The notes: generated by a model not told the origin, from the letters alone. Positions 32,614 through 40,886 are shown, numbered from the stretch's first letter. The stretch: 64,000 nucleotides of DNA from Desulfitobacterium sp038181555 (GCF_038181555.1 NZ_JBBWUA010000001.1:62001-126000); one strand, 5' to 3'. A program made the numbers and translations.

Positions 32614-33426
32614 TTGAAGATTAAACTGGTGGCAACTGATTTAGACGATACCTTATTGCGGGATGATCTTACTCTATCCCAACGAGTCATTGATGCCATT
32701 CGGCAGGCGAAGGAGCAAGGAGTTTATGTAACCTTTGCAACAGGAAGAATGCCTGTGTCAGCAAGACCCTATGCTGAACAGCTGGGGTTAGATGTTCCGA
32801 TTATTACGTACAATGGGGCTATGATCCAGGAAGCGATCAGCCATAAGATACTTTATCGCAAGGTCATTCCAGTAGAATTTGCCCGAGAAATTGTTCGTTA
32901 TTTGTTAGGAGAGGGGCTTCACCTTCATATGTATCGAGGTGACCAGGTGCACGTACAAAAAGCGAATGAGTGGTCTGAGGCCTATGGACAAAAAACTGGG
33001 GTCCAAGTGGAAGAAGCTGATCTCCTTGAGATTCTTCGAGAAGAAAAGGAAGGGGTAGAGAAGATCATAATTTTTGCTGATCCCGATGAACTAAAGATTT
33101 GGCGAGAGAAGCTCCAGGTTATGTTCCCTAACATGCTCCACCTCACCTCATCGAAGCCATATTTCCTTGAACTAAATCATCCAGAAGTCAATAAGGGTAA
33201 TACCTTACTGAACTTTGCCAAGGGACTAGGCATTAAGCCGGAAGAAGTTATGGCCATTGGCGATAGCCTTAACGACCTCGAGATGATCCGTTATGCAGGG
33301 CTAGGGGTGGCAGTGGAGAATGCACATCAAGAAGTAAAGGATGTCGCTAAGGTTATAACATCCTCCAATGAGGAAGATGGTGTAGCAAAGGCTATTGAGG
33401 ACTATGTGCTAAAAGAAAATAGATAA
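32614..33426 (+). CDS. Cof-type HAD-superfamily phosphatase
   Basis: A 270-residue cytosolic phosphatase of the HAD IIB (Cof/YidA) group. Motif I is LVATDLDDTLL with the nucleophilic aspartate; motif II is in FATGRMPVSARPY; motif III lysine is in NHPEVNKGNTL; motif IV is AIGDSLNDLEMIRYAG. The large cap domain lies between about residues 80 and 190. Such enzymes dephosphorylate sugar phosphates or flavin intermediates; substrate is not predictable. The ribosome site AGAGGAG touches the in-frame ATG at 32605, so the TTG at 32614 nine bases on is the better start. It has no close partner genes and ends at a strong terminator. Confidence 0.88.
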   Translation: MKIKLVATDLDDTLLRDDLTLSQRVIDAIRQAKEQGVYVTFATGRMPVSARPYAEQLGLDVPIITYNGAMIQEAISHKILYRKVIPVEFAREIVRYLLGEGLHLHMYRGDQVHVQKANEWSEAYGQKTGVQVEEADLLEILREEKEGVEKIIIFADPDELKIWREKLQVMFPNMLHLTSSKPYFLELNHPEVNKGNTLLNFAKGLGIKPEEVMAIGDSLNDLEMIRYAGLGVAVENAHQEVKDVAKVITSSNEEDGVAKAIEDYVLKENR

Positions 33427-33454
33427 AGTAGATATGTAAAATAGAATGGTAAAG

Positions 33455-33496
33455 GTAGATGGCTAATGAAATTTTTCGTTAGCCATCTACTTTTTA
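33455..33496 (+). terminator. Terminator after the HAD phosphatase gene
   Basis: GTAGATGGCTAA pairs with TTAGCCATCTAC, then TTTTTATTTG. Confidence 0.9.
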
Positions 33497-33590
33497 TTTG
33501 GGATTAAGCTTGTTTAAAGGCTGTGTTGAACAGCATATAGGTCTGGAAAATAAGTTAAAAAATTACTCTGAATTTTATGCTGATTATGTA

Positions 33591-33620
33591 TTGACAACAC
33601 TATTAGTGAAAGAGTATACT
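33591..33620 (+). promoter_or_regulatory. Promoter of the sulfur operon
   Basis: A perfect TTGACA (33591-33596), 18-base spacer, TATACT (33615-33620). The operator-like site at 33637 lies just past the expected transcription start. Confidence 0.75.
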
Positions 33621-33636
33621 AATTTCGAAGACCCCC

Positions 33637-33654
33637 ATACCGGGAGGGGGTACC
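33637..33654. promoter_or_regulatory. CsoR-family operator-like site
   Basis: TACC, a seven-base G-rich centre, GGTA (33638-33652), inside ATACC ... GGTACC. CsoR, RcnR and CstR proteins bind such TACC/GGTA sites with a G or C tract. It lies 17 bases after the -10 box and 50 bases before the repressor gene, as expected for autorepression. Confidence 0.65.
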
Positions 33655-33704
33655 AATTTCATAAAATAATGATGAAGGGGATTATTGAGTAAGGAGTTGT
33701 TAGA

Positions 33705-33974
33705 ATGGCCTTAAGTGAAAAAGATGACATATTATTACGTTTAAAAACAATTAAAGGCCATATCAGTGGTATCGAAAAGATGATCGAAGAAGAAAAAGAG
33801 TGCGCAGATATTCTTGTTCAATTTGCGGCAGTAAGCGGTTCTATGAACAAGGTAAAAAGCATGCTCAATAAGCATTTCGTTGATCGTTGCTTAGACAAAG
33901 CCATATATGAAGAAAAAGATATAAAAGAAGAAGTCAATAGAATTCTAAACAATATCCTAAAATTTAATGAATAA
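33705..33974 (+). CDS. CsoR/CstR-family metal- or persulfide-sensing repressor
   Basis: An 89-residue all-helical repressor of the DUF156 family. Cysteines lie at 33 (EEKECADILVQ) and 62 (HFVDRCLDKA), 29 apart, the spacing of the two conserved cysteines in CsoR and CstR. The copper ligand histidine of CsoR, four residues before the second cysteine, is Phe58 here, so copper sensing is unlikely. Two cysteines without that histidine is the pattern of CstR, which senses persulfides. The downstream sulfide, TusE and DsrE-type genes agree. Start ATG 33705 follows AAGGAG. It likely represses its own operon through the site at 33637; the sensing role is inference. Confidence 0.88.
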   Translation: MALSEKDDILLRLKTIKGHISGIEKMIEEEKECADILVQFAAVSGSMNKVKSMLNKHFVDRCLDKAIYEEKDIKEEVNRILNNILKFNE

Positions 33975-33993
33975 TTGGGGAGGGGGCAGTTCT

Positions 33994-35247
33994 ATGAAAA
34001 GAGTACTCATTCTAGGTGCAGGCACAGCGGGAACGATGATGGCTAACCATCTTAATAGAAAGCTTAACAAAAAAGAATGGACTATTACCATAGTGGACCA
34101 ATATGAAAAACATTACTATCAGCCGGGGTTCCTCTTTATTCCCTTTGATATCTATTCTGAAAAAGATGTCATTAAGAGAAAGACGGACTTTATTCCTAAG
34201 GATGTAGAATATATCAAATCGGCCATAGAATTGATTGAAGCGGATAAGAATCAAGTTGTGTTAAAAAATGATTGGGTGATTCCCTATGACGTGCTGATTA
34301 TCGCGACGGGATGCGAAATCGTACCGGGAGAGGTCGATGGCGTAATGGAAGCATGGCGCAAAGACATCTTTGATTTCTACACCATCGAGGGATCAGTTGC
34401 CCTGAGAGAGAAGTTTAAAAATTGGCAGGGTGGAAAGCTAGTTGTTCATGTTACTGAAATGCCGATTAAATGTCCAGTGGCGCCTTTGGAATTTGTCTTT
34501 TTGGCGGATTGGTTCTTTAGAGAAAAACTTAAGATGCGCGACAAAGTGGAACTTATTTATGTTACTCCTTTGGATGGTGCCTTCACTAAGCAAAGATGCT
34601 CGGATACCCTAAGCTACCTATTCCCTAAGAAGAATATAAAAATGATCAATAACTTTAGCATCCCCCATGTCGATGAGAAAAATAAGAAGCTTATTTCGAT
34701 CGACGGCAAAGAGGTAGACTACGATCTCCTAGTGACGGTACCCGTGAATATGGGGAGCTCTGTAATTGAGCGCTCAGATCTGGGCGATGAATTGAACTTC
34801 GTTCCCACGGATAAGCATACCCTGCAATCGAAACAGCATGAGAATATTTTTGTGATTGGAGATGCCTCTGATCTTCCCGCTTCTAAGGCTGGGTCTGTTG
34901 CTCATTTCGAGGCAGAGATATTAACCGAGAACATCTTGAGCTATATTGCGAATAAACCCCTAACAGCTCATTTTGATGGTCATGCCAATTGTTATATTGA
35001 ATCTGGCTATAACAAAGCCTTGTTAATTGATTTTAATTACGATATTGAGCCCGTGGAGGGAACCTTCCCCTTGCCTGGAGTCGGACCCTTCTCACTTCTC
35101 AAAGAATCGAGAATTAATCACTTAGGCAAATTAGCCTTTAAGACAATCTACTGGAACATGCTGCTAAGAGGAATCCCAATTCCCACAGTTACAGCTGAAT
35201 TAAAAACTAGCGGAAAAAAACTAAATAATCCAGCTAATCTATCCTAA
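33994..35247 (+). CDS. Sulfide:quinone oxidoreductase-like FAD-dependent oxidoreductase
   Basis: A 417-residue flavoprotein of the two-dinucleotide-binding-domain family. It starts MKRVLILGAGTAGTMMANHL (FAD ADP-binding loop); ENIFVIGDASDLPASKAGSVAHFEA is the second FAD motif. Cysteines at about 107 (ATGCEIV), 160 (PIKCPVAPLE) and 333 (HANCYIES) are at places comparable to the redox cysteines of sulfide:quinone oxidoreductases; KCPVAP resembles the SQR CAGAP motif. The C-terminal part FKTIYWNMLLRGIPIP may contact membrane. ATG 33994 is preferred over the ATG at 33967 that overlaps the repressor gene, since GGGGAGGGGG lies between. It may oxidise sulfide to persulfide for the carriers encoded next. 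The polysulfide product and quinone partner are not shown. Confidence 0.85.
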   Translation: MKRVLILGAGTAGTMMANHLNRKLNKKEWTITIVDQYEKHYYQPGFLFIPFDIYSEKDVIKRKTDFIPKDVEYIKSAIELIEADKNQVVLKNDWVIPYDVLIIATGCEIVPGEVDGVMEAWRKDIFDFYTIEGSVALREKFKNWQGGKLVVHVTEMPIKCPVAPLEFVFLADWFFREKLKMRDKVELIYVTPLDGAFTKQRCSDTLSYLFPKKNIKMINNFSIPHVDEKNKKLISIDGKEVDYDLLVTVPVNMGSSVIERSDLGDELNFVPTDKHTLQSKQHENIFVIGDASDLPASKAGSVAHFEAEILTENILSYIANKPLTAHFDGHANCYIESGYNKALLIDFNYDIEPVEGTFPLPGVGPFSLLKESRINHLGKLAFKTIYWNMLLRGIPIPTVTAELKTSGKKLNNPANLS

Positions 35248-35274
35248 CCAAAAATTTAAAGGAGGGCTTTAAAC

Positions 35275-35589
35275 ATGAAAAAGGACATCGCGGGCTTTTC
35301 AGTTGATGTAACAGAAGAAGGTTATTTGGTAAGTAGCGCTCAGTGGAACAAAGATATCGCCGAAGCCATCGCCAAGGAACTTGGGTTAGGGGATCTAACA
35401 CCGGGTCACTGGAAAGTGATTGAGTTTCTCCAGAAAGACTTTGCCGAGACAGGCAAAATCCCAACCATTCGCAGGGTAAACAAGGTCGGTAACATCGGTA
35501 CTCAAGAACTCTATGCTTTATTTCCCGAAGGCCCCCTTCTTAAAGCGACTAAGGTAGCCGGAATGAGCAAGCCAGTAAGTTGTGTTTAG
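35275..35589 (+). CDS. TusE/DsrC-family sulfur carrier protein
   Basis: A 104-residue small soluble sulfur carrier. The N-terminal sequence DIAGFSVDVTEEGYLVSSAQWNK and the HTH-like middle TPGHWKVIEFLQKDFAETGKIP with RRVNKVGNIGTQELYALFP are the DsrC/TusE fold. The flexible C-terminal arm ends SKPVSCV with the penultimate reactive cysteine. The second arm cysteine of true DsrC, about 11 residues earlier, is Thr here (KATKVAG), so this is the one-cysteine, TusE-like type, suited to sulfur relay rather than trisulfide formation with sulfite reductase. It is co-transcribed with the SQR-like and DsrE-like genes. Confidence 0.9.
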   Translation: MKKDIAGFSVDVTEEGYLVSSAQWNKDIAEAIAKELGLGDLTPGHWKVIEFLQKDFAETGKIPTIRRVNKVGNIGTQELYALFPEGPLLKATKVAGMSKPVSCV

Positions 35590-35607
35590 AAAGGAGTAGG
35601 TTCCACA

Positions 35608-36081
35608 ATGAGCGACGAAGGAAAAATTAAAAAAGTCTCAATAATTATCTCTCAAGGGTCCTTAGAAGGAGCGTATCCCGGATTGATTATGGCCAATGGC
35701 GCCAGAATGATGGGAATCGAGGTAAATGTATTCTTTACCTTTTTTGGCTTGAACACAATTACCAAAAGTAAAATGAACAACATTAAAGTGGCTACAGTAG
35801 GGAACCCGGCCATGGGTATTCCTTCTCTCATTGGGATATTGCCTGGAATGTCTTCTATGGCTACGAATATGATGAAAAAGCAGATGGAAGAATTGGATAT
35901 CCCACCGATTGGCGAATTCATCGAAATGATCTCTGATGCCGGCGGGAAAATCTATGCCTGCTTAGCCACTGTGGAGATGTTTAAACTAAAGAAGGAAGAT
36001 TTCTGCGACCAGTTGGATAGCATCCTCACTGTCGGGGATTTCTACAATCTTGCCGCTGGTGGTCAAATTATCTTCACTTAA
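35608..36081 (+). CDS. DsrE-family (DsrE2-like) sulfurtransferase protein
   Basis: A 157-residue protein of the DsrE/DsrF/DsrH superfamily. It starts with a strand and helix (KKVSIIISQGSLEGAYPGLIMANGARMMGIEVNVFFTFFG), has a Met-rich variable section (PGMSSMATNMMKKQM) that may contact membrane, and the conserved cysteine in GGKIYACLATVEMF near residue 118. DsrE2-type proteins transfer persulfide sulfur with TusA and rhodanese; neither partner gene is next to it here. It is the last gene of the repressor-controlled sulfur operon and ends before the terminator at 36126. Confidence 0.87.
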   Translation: MSDEGKIKKVSIIISQGSLEGAYPGLIMANGARMMGIEVNVFFTFFGLNTITKSKMNNIKVATVGNPAMGIPSLIGILPGMSSMATNMMKKQMEELDIPPIGEFIEMISDAGGKIYACLATVEMFKLKKEDFCDQLDSILTVGDFYNLAAGGQIIFT

Positions 36082-36125
36082 ACAATTCTTGTCCGCCTAG
36101 GTTATTCACTATAGTATAAAATTGG

Positions 36126-36152
36126 AAAGCACCGCTGTTTGGCGGTGCTTTT
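36126..36152 (+). terminator. Terminator of the sulfur operon
   Basis: AAGCACCGC pairs with GCGGTGCTT around TGTTTG, followed by TT. Confidence 0.85.
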
Positions 36153-36301
36153 GTCATTAATCAATGAGATGTGCAATTTAGGCTTTGGTAACTTGGCATA
36201 ATCCTTCCTTATAGGGTGGGAATTTCATTAAATTTTAAATATTAAATTTCTATTAACTTGCTTTTTCGTGGAACAAAATGAGCGGGTTATACGTCTATTA
36301 T

Positions 36302-36327
36302 TAATGAGTAAGAATTCTTGCTTATTA
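36302..36327. promoter_or_regulatory. 26-base near-palindrome before the deacetylase gene
   Basis: TAATGAGTAAGAA meets TTCTTGCTTATTA; 11 of 13 pairs are Watson-Crick and the other two are G-T. It follows an AT-rich tract (36225-36260) and lies about 50 bases before the gene. Possible operator; regulator unknown. Confidence 0.35.
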
Positions 36328-36377
36328 GTAACTATTCGACAGAGATGATGAGACAGCAGAGAAGAGGGGCGTATAAT

Positions 36378-37478
36378 TTGAGAAGAGAAAGTAGTATGTG
36401 GCGAAAATGCGGGCTAATTTTCCTTATCATGGGATCGCTTATCCTAGCCGGGTGTGACACATCCTTGGAATCACTGACTATGGTCAAAGGAAATCCTGAC
36501 ATTCGGGACAAGCAAAAGCCTGGGAAACTGGAGATACCTACCGAAGAACCGTCAGAAAGACCTTCCGAAGAACTCCCAGAAGAACACGAATCCGATAAGG
36601 TCGATGGTAAATCTTCAGAAGAACCAGCAACGGAGGAGCTGAAGGATGATGGTACCATCGATCCGAATGATAGTGATGATGAAAGCACTCCAGTATTTAC
36701 AGAGATATCCCCTTCGGAATACCCCGCCAAGGACCCGCTAAAGCAAGCTCCGGTACCGGCGCCCCCGGGCACACCGATCCGCACCTTTTATGAATTATCC
36801 GGCACCCCACCTACCGCACCGGGATTAGCCATGAAACATCGGGTTTTTAAAGAAGAGCCTCCGAAGATAGTATATTTGACGATTGATGATGGCCCTTCAG
36901 AGAATACGGCTCCTATACTAGAGGTTCTCAAGAGAGAAGGGGTAAAGGCTACGTTCTTTGTGATCGGGACCCAGGTGGAGAAGTATCCGGAGTTATTCAA
37001 GCAAACCTATGCACAAGGCAATGCTATTGGTAATCATACCTATTCTCATAACTATAGTGAGATCTATCGCAGTCCGGAAGATTTTGTTGCCAACCTTAAG
37101 AAGAATGAGGAATTGATTTATCGACTCATTGGTATTCGCCCGCAAGTGATTCGTACCCCGGGAGGTACCCACGGCAATTTCCACATTAGTTATTATAACG
37201 CGGTGGATGCTGAAGACTATTTAATGTATGACTGGAATGTCAGTACAGGGGACGCCACTGCTCCAGTGGTGTCTGTAGAAACGATCCTAGGCAACATCAA
37301 GGAACAAGTTCCGGGGAGGGATCGGGTAATCCTTCTTATGCACGACTCTTATGGTAAAGGAACTACAGTGGAAGCCTTGCCCCAGATTATTCAGTTTCTC
37401 AAAAAGCAGGGATACGAGTTCGGTGTGTTATCCCCTGAAGTTGCTCCCATTCTTTTCCCGGGAGGGTTTTATAGTTGA
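36378..37478 (+). CDS. Polysaccharide deacetylase lipoprotein (NodB domain)
   Basis: A 366-residue surface lipoprotein that probably removes acetyl groups from peptidoglycan or another glycan. The signal region WRKCGLIFLIMGSLILAGC ends in a lipobox (LAGC). A Glu/Ser/Pro-rich linker of about 120 residues follows, then the NodB domain with the metal and catalytic motifs TIDDGPS (motif 1, catalytic Asp and metal Asp), HTYSH (motif 2 histidines), and RTPGG (motif 3). The later DWNVSTGDA and LMHDSYGKGTT (motifs 4 and 5) are also visible. The start is TTG 36378 after GAGGGG; ATG 36396 is an alternative with a weaker ribosome site. A shared terminator separates it from the convergent GH18 gene. Confidence 0.87.
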   Translation: MRRESSMWRKCGLIFLIMGSLILAGCDTSLESLTMVKGNPDIRDKQKPGKLEIPTEEPSERPSEELPEEHESDKVDGKSSEEPATEELKDDGTIDPNDSDDESTPVFTEISPSEYPAKDPLKQAPVPAPPGTPIRTFYELSGTPPTAPGLAMKHRVFKEEPPKIVYLTIDDGPSENTAPILEVLKREGVKATFFVIGTQVEKYPELFKQTYAQGNAIGNHTYSHNYSEIYRSPEDFVANLKKNEELIYRLIGIRPQVIRTPGGTHGNFHISYYNAVDAEDYLMYDWNVSTGDATAPVVSVETILGNIKEQVPGRDRVILLMHDSYGKGTTVEALPQIIQFLKKQGYEFGVLSPEVAPILFPGGFYS

Positions 37479-37497
37479 AATTTTAGATTTAAAATAC

Positions 37498-37542
37498 AAA
37501 AGAGGCCATCTAACGAGATCATTCTCGGAGGAGGCCTCTTTT
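37498..37542. terminator. Bidirectional terminator between convergent genes
   Basis: AAAAGAGGCC pairs with GGCCTCTTTT, with an inner GAGA/TCTC; T runs flank both sides, so it serves both the deacetylase (+) and the GH18 gene (-). Confidence 0.85.
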
Positions 37543-37575
37543 GCATCATGTCATCCTAAAACACGGGATAATGAA

Positions 37576-38874
37576 TCACTCGAGTCTATCCTGAATCACT
37601 GTATAAATTTGGGGATCATCTCCGCCGGGATGCCAAATAGAGATCCCACGGATATTATATTCATTGACAATATCCACAAAGGTAGAAAAGTTGACTGCGT
37701 TAGTGAACCAGACTTGATGGGATACTCCATTATCTGTATAGCTGAAGTGAGGACCATTTTGGGAATCTTGGATGATCTGCGCTTGGTGTTGCTGGGCGAG
37801 ACGGATAGCAGCATCATAGGTAACACTGCTCCGACTGGTCCCCCAATCATAACCGTAGGTGGGTAAACCTGCTTCGAGCTTGGCACGAGGGATGACGGTT
37901 ACTGCGTAGTTCAAGACCTGGCGAATCCAACTTGCTGGAGCAATCGATCCCGGGGTATCCCAACTGTAATCGTAGAGCATGAGACGAACGACGTCCACAG
38001 CGCCCCCGATTCCCGGGTAATCATGACCGGCACTGCTGCCCGGCTCGTCAGCCCTAGTTTTAGCTTGAATTGCGACGTATAGCTTTTTATTATAGGGTGC
38101 CAAGGCCGCTTTGAGCTCCCTTAAGAATTCTACGAAGAGGTAACGATCAGCCGCAGCGATATTTTCATAGTCAATCTCAATTCCCTCATAGTTCATGGAG
38201 CGAACTTTATTAACGATAGTCGTAATATGGTGCTGGCGAACGGTAGGGTTGTTTAGCATGGTCGAGACAAGTTGTTGATTAAAATTGTTGGCGATCAGGG
38301 GGATAAGTTCAATGCCATGGGAACGTGAAAATTCAATAAGGGAGGAGTCTTCTCCATTAGGATAAACAATCAGATCACCGGTAGGAGTAAGCTCATACCA
38401 GAAGGGAGAAAGAGTTGTAATCAGCTCGGCATGCTGACGAACAACAGCCATAGCCTCCTGCTGAACCCAATAAGGAATCCAAGCAGAGAACGTATGCCGT
38501 TTGCCGGGGGCTTTGGGGATTTTTATGCGCTGTCCAATTCGTAATTGATAAGGATCCACTCCAGGGTTGGCGGCGATGATTTCATCCACAGAAACCCCAT
38601 AGCTTAGGGAAAGCTTATAGAAGGTATCCCCAGCCTTGATTGTATAGAGAATGTAGTCCGGTTGGGGTCCGGGCTGAAATAATGCATTGTAAGTAAGAGG
38701 ACCAACGATGCCATCGGGGATCAGACCGCGATCCCTTTGAAATTGTTTAACAGCCGCCTCTGTCCTTACCCCAAAGATGCCATCAATGGGTCCTGGAAGA
38801 TAGCCTAGTTCACTTAAGCGTGCCTGTACCTCAGACACATCGCTACCTCGAGAACCTCTTCTTAATATTCTCAT
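37576..38874 (-). CDS. LysM/peptidoglycan-binding GH18 protein, spore cortex hydrolase-like (YaaH/SleL type)
   Basis: A 432-residue protein in three parts: a peptidoglycan-binding domain (residues about 1-67, RRGSRGSDVSEVQARLSELG), a LysM domain (about 75-120, YTIKAGDTFYKLSLSYGV), and a GH18 domain (about 130-430). The catalytic motif is GIEIDYENI, keeping the DxE core of the chitinase-like family. There is no signal peptide, as in the spore glucosaminidase SleL/YaaH, which is placed in the spore coat. ATG 38874 is chosen because GAGGTG lies six bases upstream; the GTG at 38883 is part of that site. This is the only large minus-strand gene in the window. A germination role is inference from family. 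Confidence 0.88.
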   Translation of the reverse strand: MRILRRGSRGSDVSEVQARLSELGYLPGPIDGIFGVRTEAAVKQFQRDRGLIPDGIVGPLTYNALFQPGPQPDYILYTIKAGDTFYKLSLSYGVSVDEIIAANPGVDPYQLRIGQRIKIPKAPGKRHTFSAWIPYWVQQEAMAVVRQHAELITTLSPFWYELTPTGDLIVYPNGEDSSLIEFSRSHGIELIPLIANNFNQQLVSTMLNNPTVRQHHITTIVNKVRSMNYEGIEIDYENIAAADRYLFVEFLRELKAALAPYNKKLYVAIQAKTRADEPGSSAGHDYPGIGGAVDVVRLMLYDYSWDTPGSIAPASWIRQVLNYAVTVIPRAKLEAGLPTYGYDWGTSRSSVTYDAAIRLAQQHQAQIIQDSQNGPHFSYTDNGVSHQVWFTNAVNFSTFVDIVNEYNIRGISIWHPGGDDPQIYTVIQDRLE

Positions 38875-39049
38875 AGTAATCACCTCATACCTGCGCTATA
38901 CCATAGAACAGTATATTCATAAGCTCCATGAAAAGGTGACATTACACCATGCATTAGACACACCGTGAGGATATTTCTTCTGTACTGATGGAATTAAAAC
39001 CATTAATATATTATAAAATTTTCGTTTAGGATAAAGTTTGGCATCGTAA

Positions 39050-39078
39050 TTGCAAAGGTCGTCGGTTAAAGCTATACT
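39050..39078 (+). promoter_or_regulatory. Promoter of the radical SAM gene
   Basis: TTGCAA (39050-39055), 17-base spacer, TATACT (39073-39078), 24 bases before the TTG start. Confidence 0.6.
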
Positions 39079-39101
39079 AGAGAGGAAAGGAGTCGATCCT
39101 T

Positions 39102-40829
39102 TTGCGAATTTTACTGGTCGGATTAAACGCAAAATATGTACATACCAATTTGGCGATACGGTACCTGCGTGAGAGTGTAAAGGGTGAGTTTCCTGAGGTT
39201 AGGATTCGTGAGTTCACCATTAACGAACCGATAGAGCGGATTGAAGCGGAAATATATGAAGCCAAGGCAGATGTCATTGGCTTTTCCTGTTATATTTGGA
39301 ACTTGAAGGAGACCCTCGCTGTGATCCGCCAGCTGCGACCCACCTCTCCTCGTACTCGAATTCTCGTTGGAGGACCCGAGGTATCCTTTGAGGCCGATTG
39401 TTTTTTGAGAGAAAATAATGAGATCGATGCAGTGGTTTTGGGCGAAGGTGAAGTGACCTTCCTTGAACTTCTTCGTGCTTGGGAGTTAGGAGCGAATCCG
39501 GCGGAAGTAGCAGGATTGGCTTGGCGGAATCCCCAGAACCAAGAAATCATGATCAATCAATCCCGCCAGCAACTGATCATGACTGATCTACCTAATCCCT
39601 ATGCTGAGGAGGAAGATTTTCAGGGGCGCCTTGCCTACGTTGAGACCATTAGGGGCTGTCCTTTTAACTGTCAATATTGCCTTTCTTCCACATTCCAAGG
39701 GGTTAGATATCTTCCGTCCGAACGATTTCGGGAGATTATGCGTCGTGCTTTGCACTGTGGAGCACGTACAATTAAACTAGTGGATCGCACCTTTAATGTA
39801 AATAAGGTGCATTCCTTCAGAATCCTCGATATTGCCCGGGAAGAGGCGGCTCATTACCCAGCCGAGGCAGGGATTCGAGTTCATTGTGAAATGGCAGGAG
39901 AGCTACTCGATGCGGACTGGTTGGATTATTTGCGAGATTATCCCAAGGATTTGGTTCAATTTGAAATCGGGGTGCAGTCTACGAATCCCGAGACCCTCTC
40001 AATCATCTGTCGCCCCCAGCATTTTGATCGGTGGGCAAAATATGTTAGAGAGATTCAAGAAATGAACAAAGCCCATCTACATCTGGATCTTATTGCGGGG
40101 TTACCCAAAGAAGGTTGGTCTAGTTTTCGGACATCCTTTAATGAGGTGTATGCAGTACAACCGGATATGCTGCAATTAGGTTTTTTAAAAGTTCTAAAAG
40201 GCTCTGGTTTACGGGAGAAAAGTGAGCAATATGGATTGATCTATGCTCCCGATCCTCCTTATACTATTTTGCAAACGGCAGACTTAAGCCATGAAGAAAT
40301 ACTGAGGCTCCATCGTCTGGAAGATATTCTTGATCGCTATTATAATTCGGGGCGGTTTGGCAGAACCCTAACCTGGGTTGTTAAGCAATACCCTACCCCC
40401 TTTGATTTCTATCATGAGTTCGCGGAATATTGGCGTAAGCAGGGCTGGTTTAAGCAGAATTGGTCGGGGAAGGCCCTTTTTGAAAAACTATGGCACTACT
40501 GGTGTTCACAAAAGTCTAGTCCTGAGTCGGCAAGTATGATCTCCATTCAGGAGAGGCTGAGGTATGATTATTATCTTTGGGAACGGCCGAATTTCGTCCC
40601 GGATTATCTGCTTCCTGCTCAAGGGAATTTGCCACCGGATTATCCTGGGCAAAAACAATCTCTGCAACAGGATCGACGCTGGGAGAACCTCATCGCCGAG
40701 TATAACCAAATGGACCGTCGACAATGGCAAAGGGCAACTGCCGTGGACTATTTCCATGAACCTCAACCCCAGTGGGTACTTTTCTTCTATAAAAATGGCA
40801 AAACCAGTTGTTATCCAATGGATACCTAA
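39102..40829 (+). CDS. B12-binding radical SAM protein with DUF4080-type C-terminus
   Basis: A 575-residue protein. Residues about 1-140 form a cobalamin-binding-type Rossmann domain (LRILLVGLNAKYVHTNLAIRYL, ADVIGFSCYIWN, ILVGGPEVSFEA). The radical SAM cluster motif is CPFNCQYCLSS (CxxxCxxC) near residue 187, followed by the TIM-barrel section. The last 200 residues look like the DUF4080 C-terminal extension common in clostridial proteins. The base-off B12 histidine motif DxHxxG is not seen, as in many of this class. Such enzymes methylate or rearrange unreactive carbons; substrate is unknown. The start is TTG 39102 after AAAGGAG. It is followed by an unrelated solute-binding protein gene. 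Confidence 0.87.
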   Translation: MRILLVGLNAKYVHTNLAIRYLRESVKGEFPEVRIREFTINEPIERIEAEIYEAKADVIGFSCYIWNLKETLAVIRQLRPTSPRTRILVGGPEVSFEADCFLRENNEIDAVVLGEGEVTFLELLRAWELGANPAEVAGLAWRNPQNQEIMINQSRQQLIMTDLPNPYAEEEDFQGRLAYVETIRGCPFNCQYCLSSTFQGVRYLPSERFREIMRRALHCGARTIKLVDRTFNVNKVHSFRILDIAREEAAHYPAEAGIRVHCEMAGELLDADWLDYLRDYPKDLVQFEIGVQSTNPETLSIICRPQHFDRWAKYVREIQEMNKAHLHLDLIAGLPKEGWSSFRTSFNEVYAVQPDMLQLGFLKVLKGSGLREKSEQYGLIYAPDPPYTILQTADLSHEEILRLHRLEDILDRYYNSGRFGRTLTWVVKQYPTPFDFYHEFAEYWRKQGWFKQNWSGKALFEKLWHYWCSQKSSPESASMISIQERLRYDYYLWERPNFVPDYLLPAQGNLPPDYPGQKQSLQQDRRWENLIAEYNQMDRRQWQRATAVDYFHEPQPQWVLFFYKNGKTSCYPMDT

Positions 40830-40886
40830 GATAACAGATCAAGAATCCTTAAAAAAATTTTCAAAACAGATTAAAGGAGCATTTCT

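Noticed and set aside
33498..33692. Open frame of 64 codons before the CsoR-family gene
   Set aside because: It spans the promoter and operator of the sulfur operon, has no good ribosome site and no recognisable sequence.
37351..37866. 171-codon plus-strand frame across the deacetylase end and the GH18 gene
   Set aside because: It overlaps two clear genes and the bidirectional terminator.
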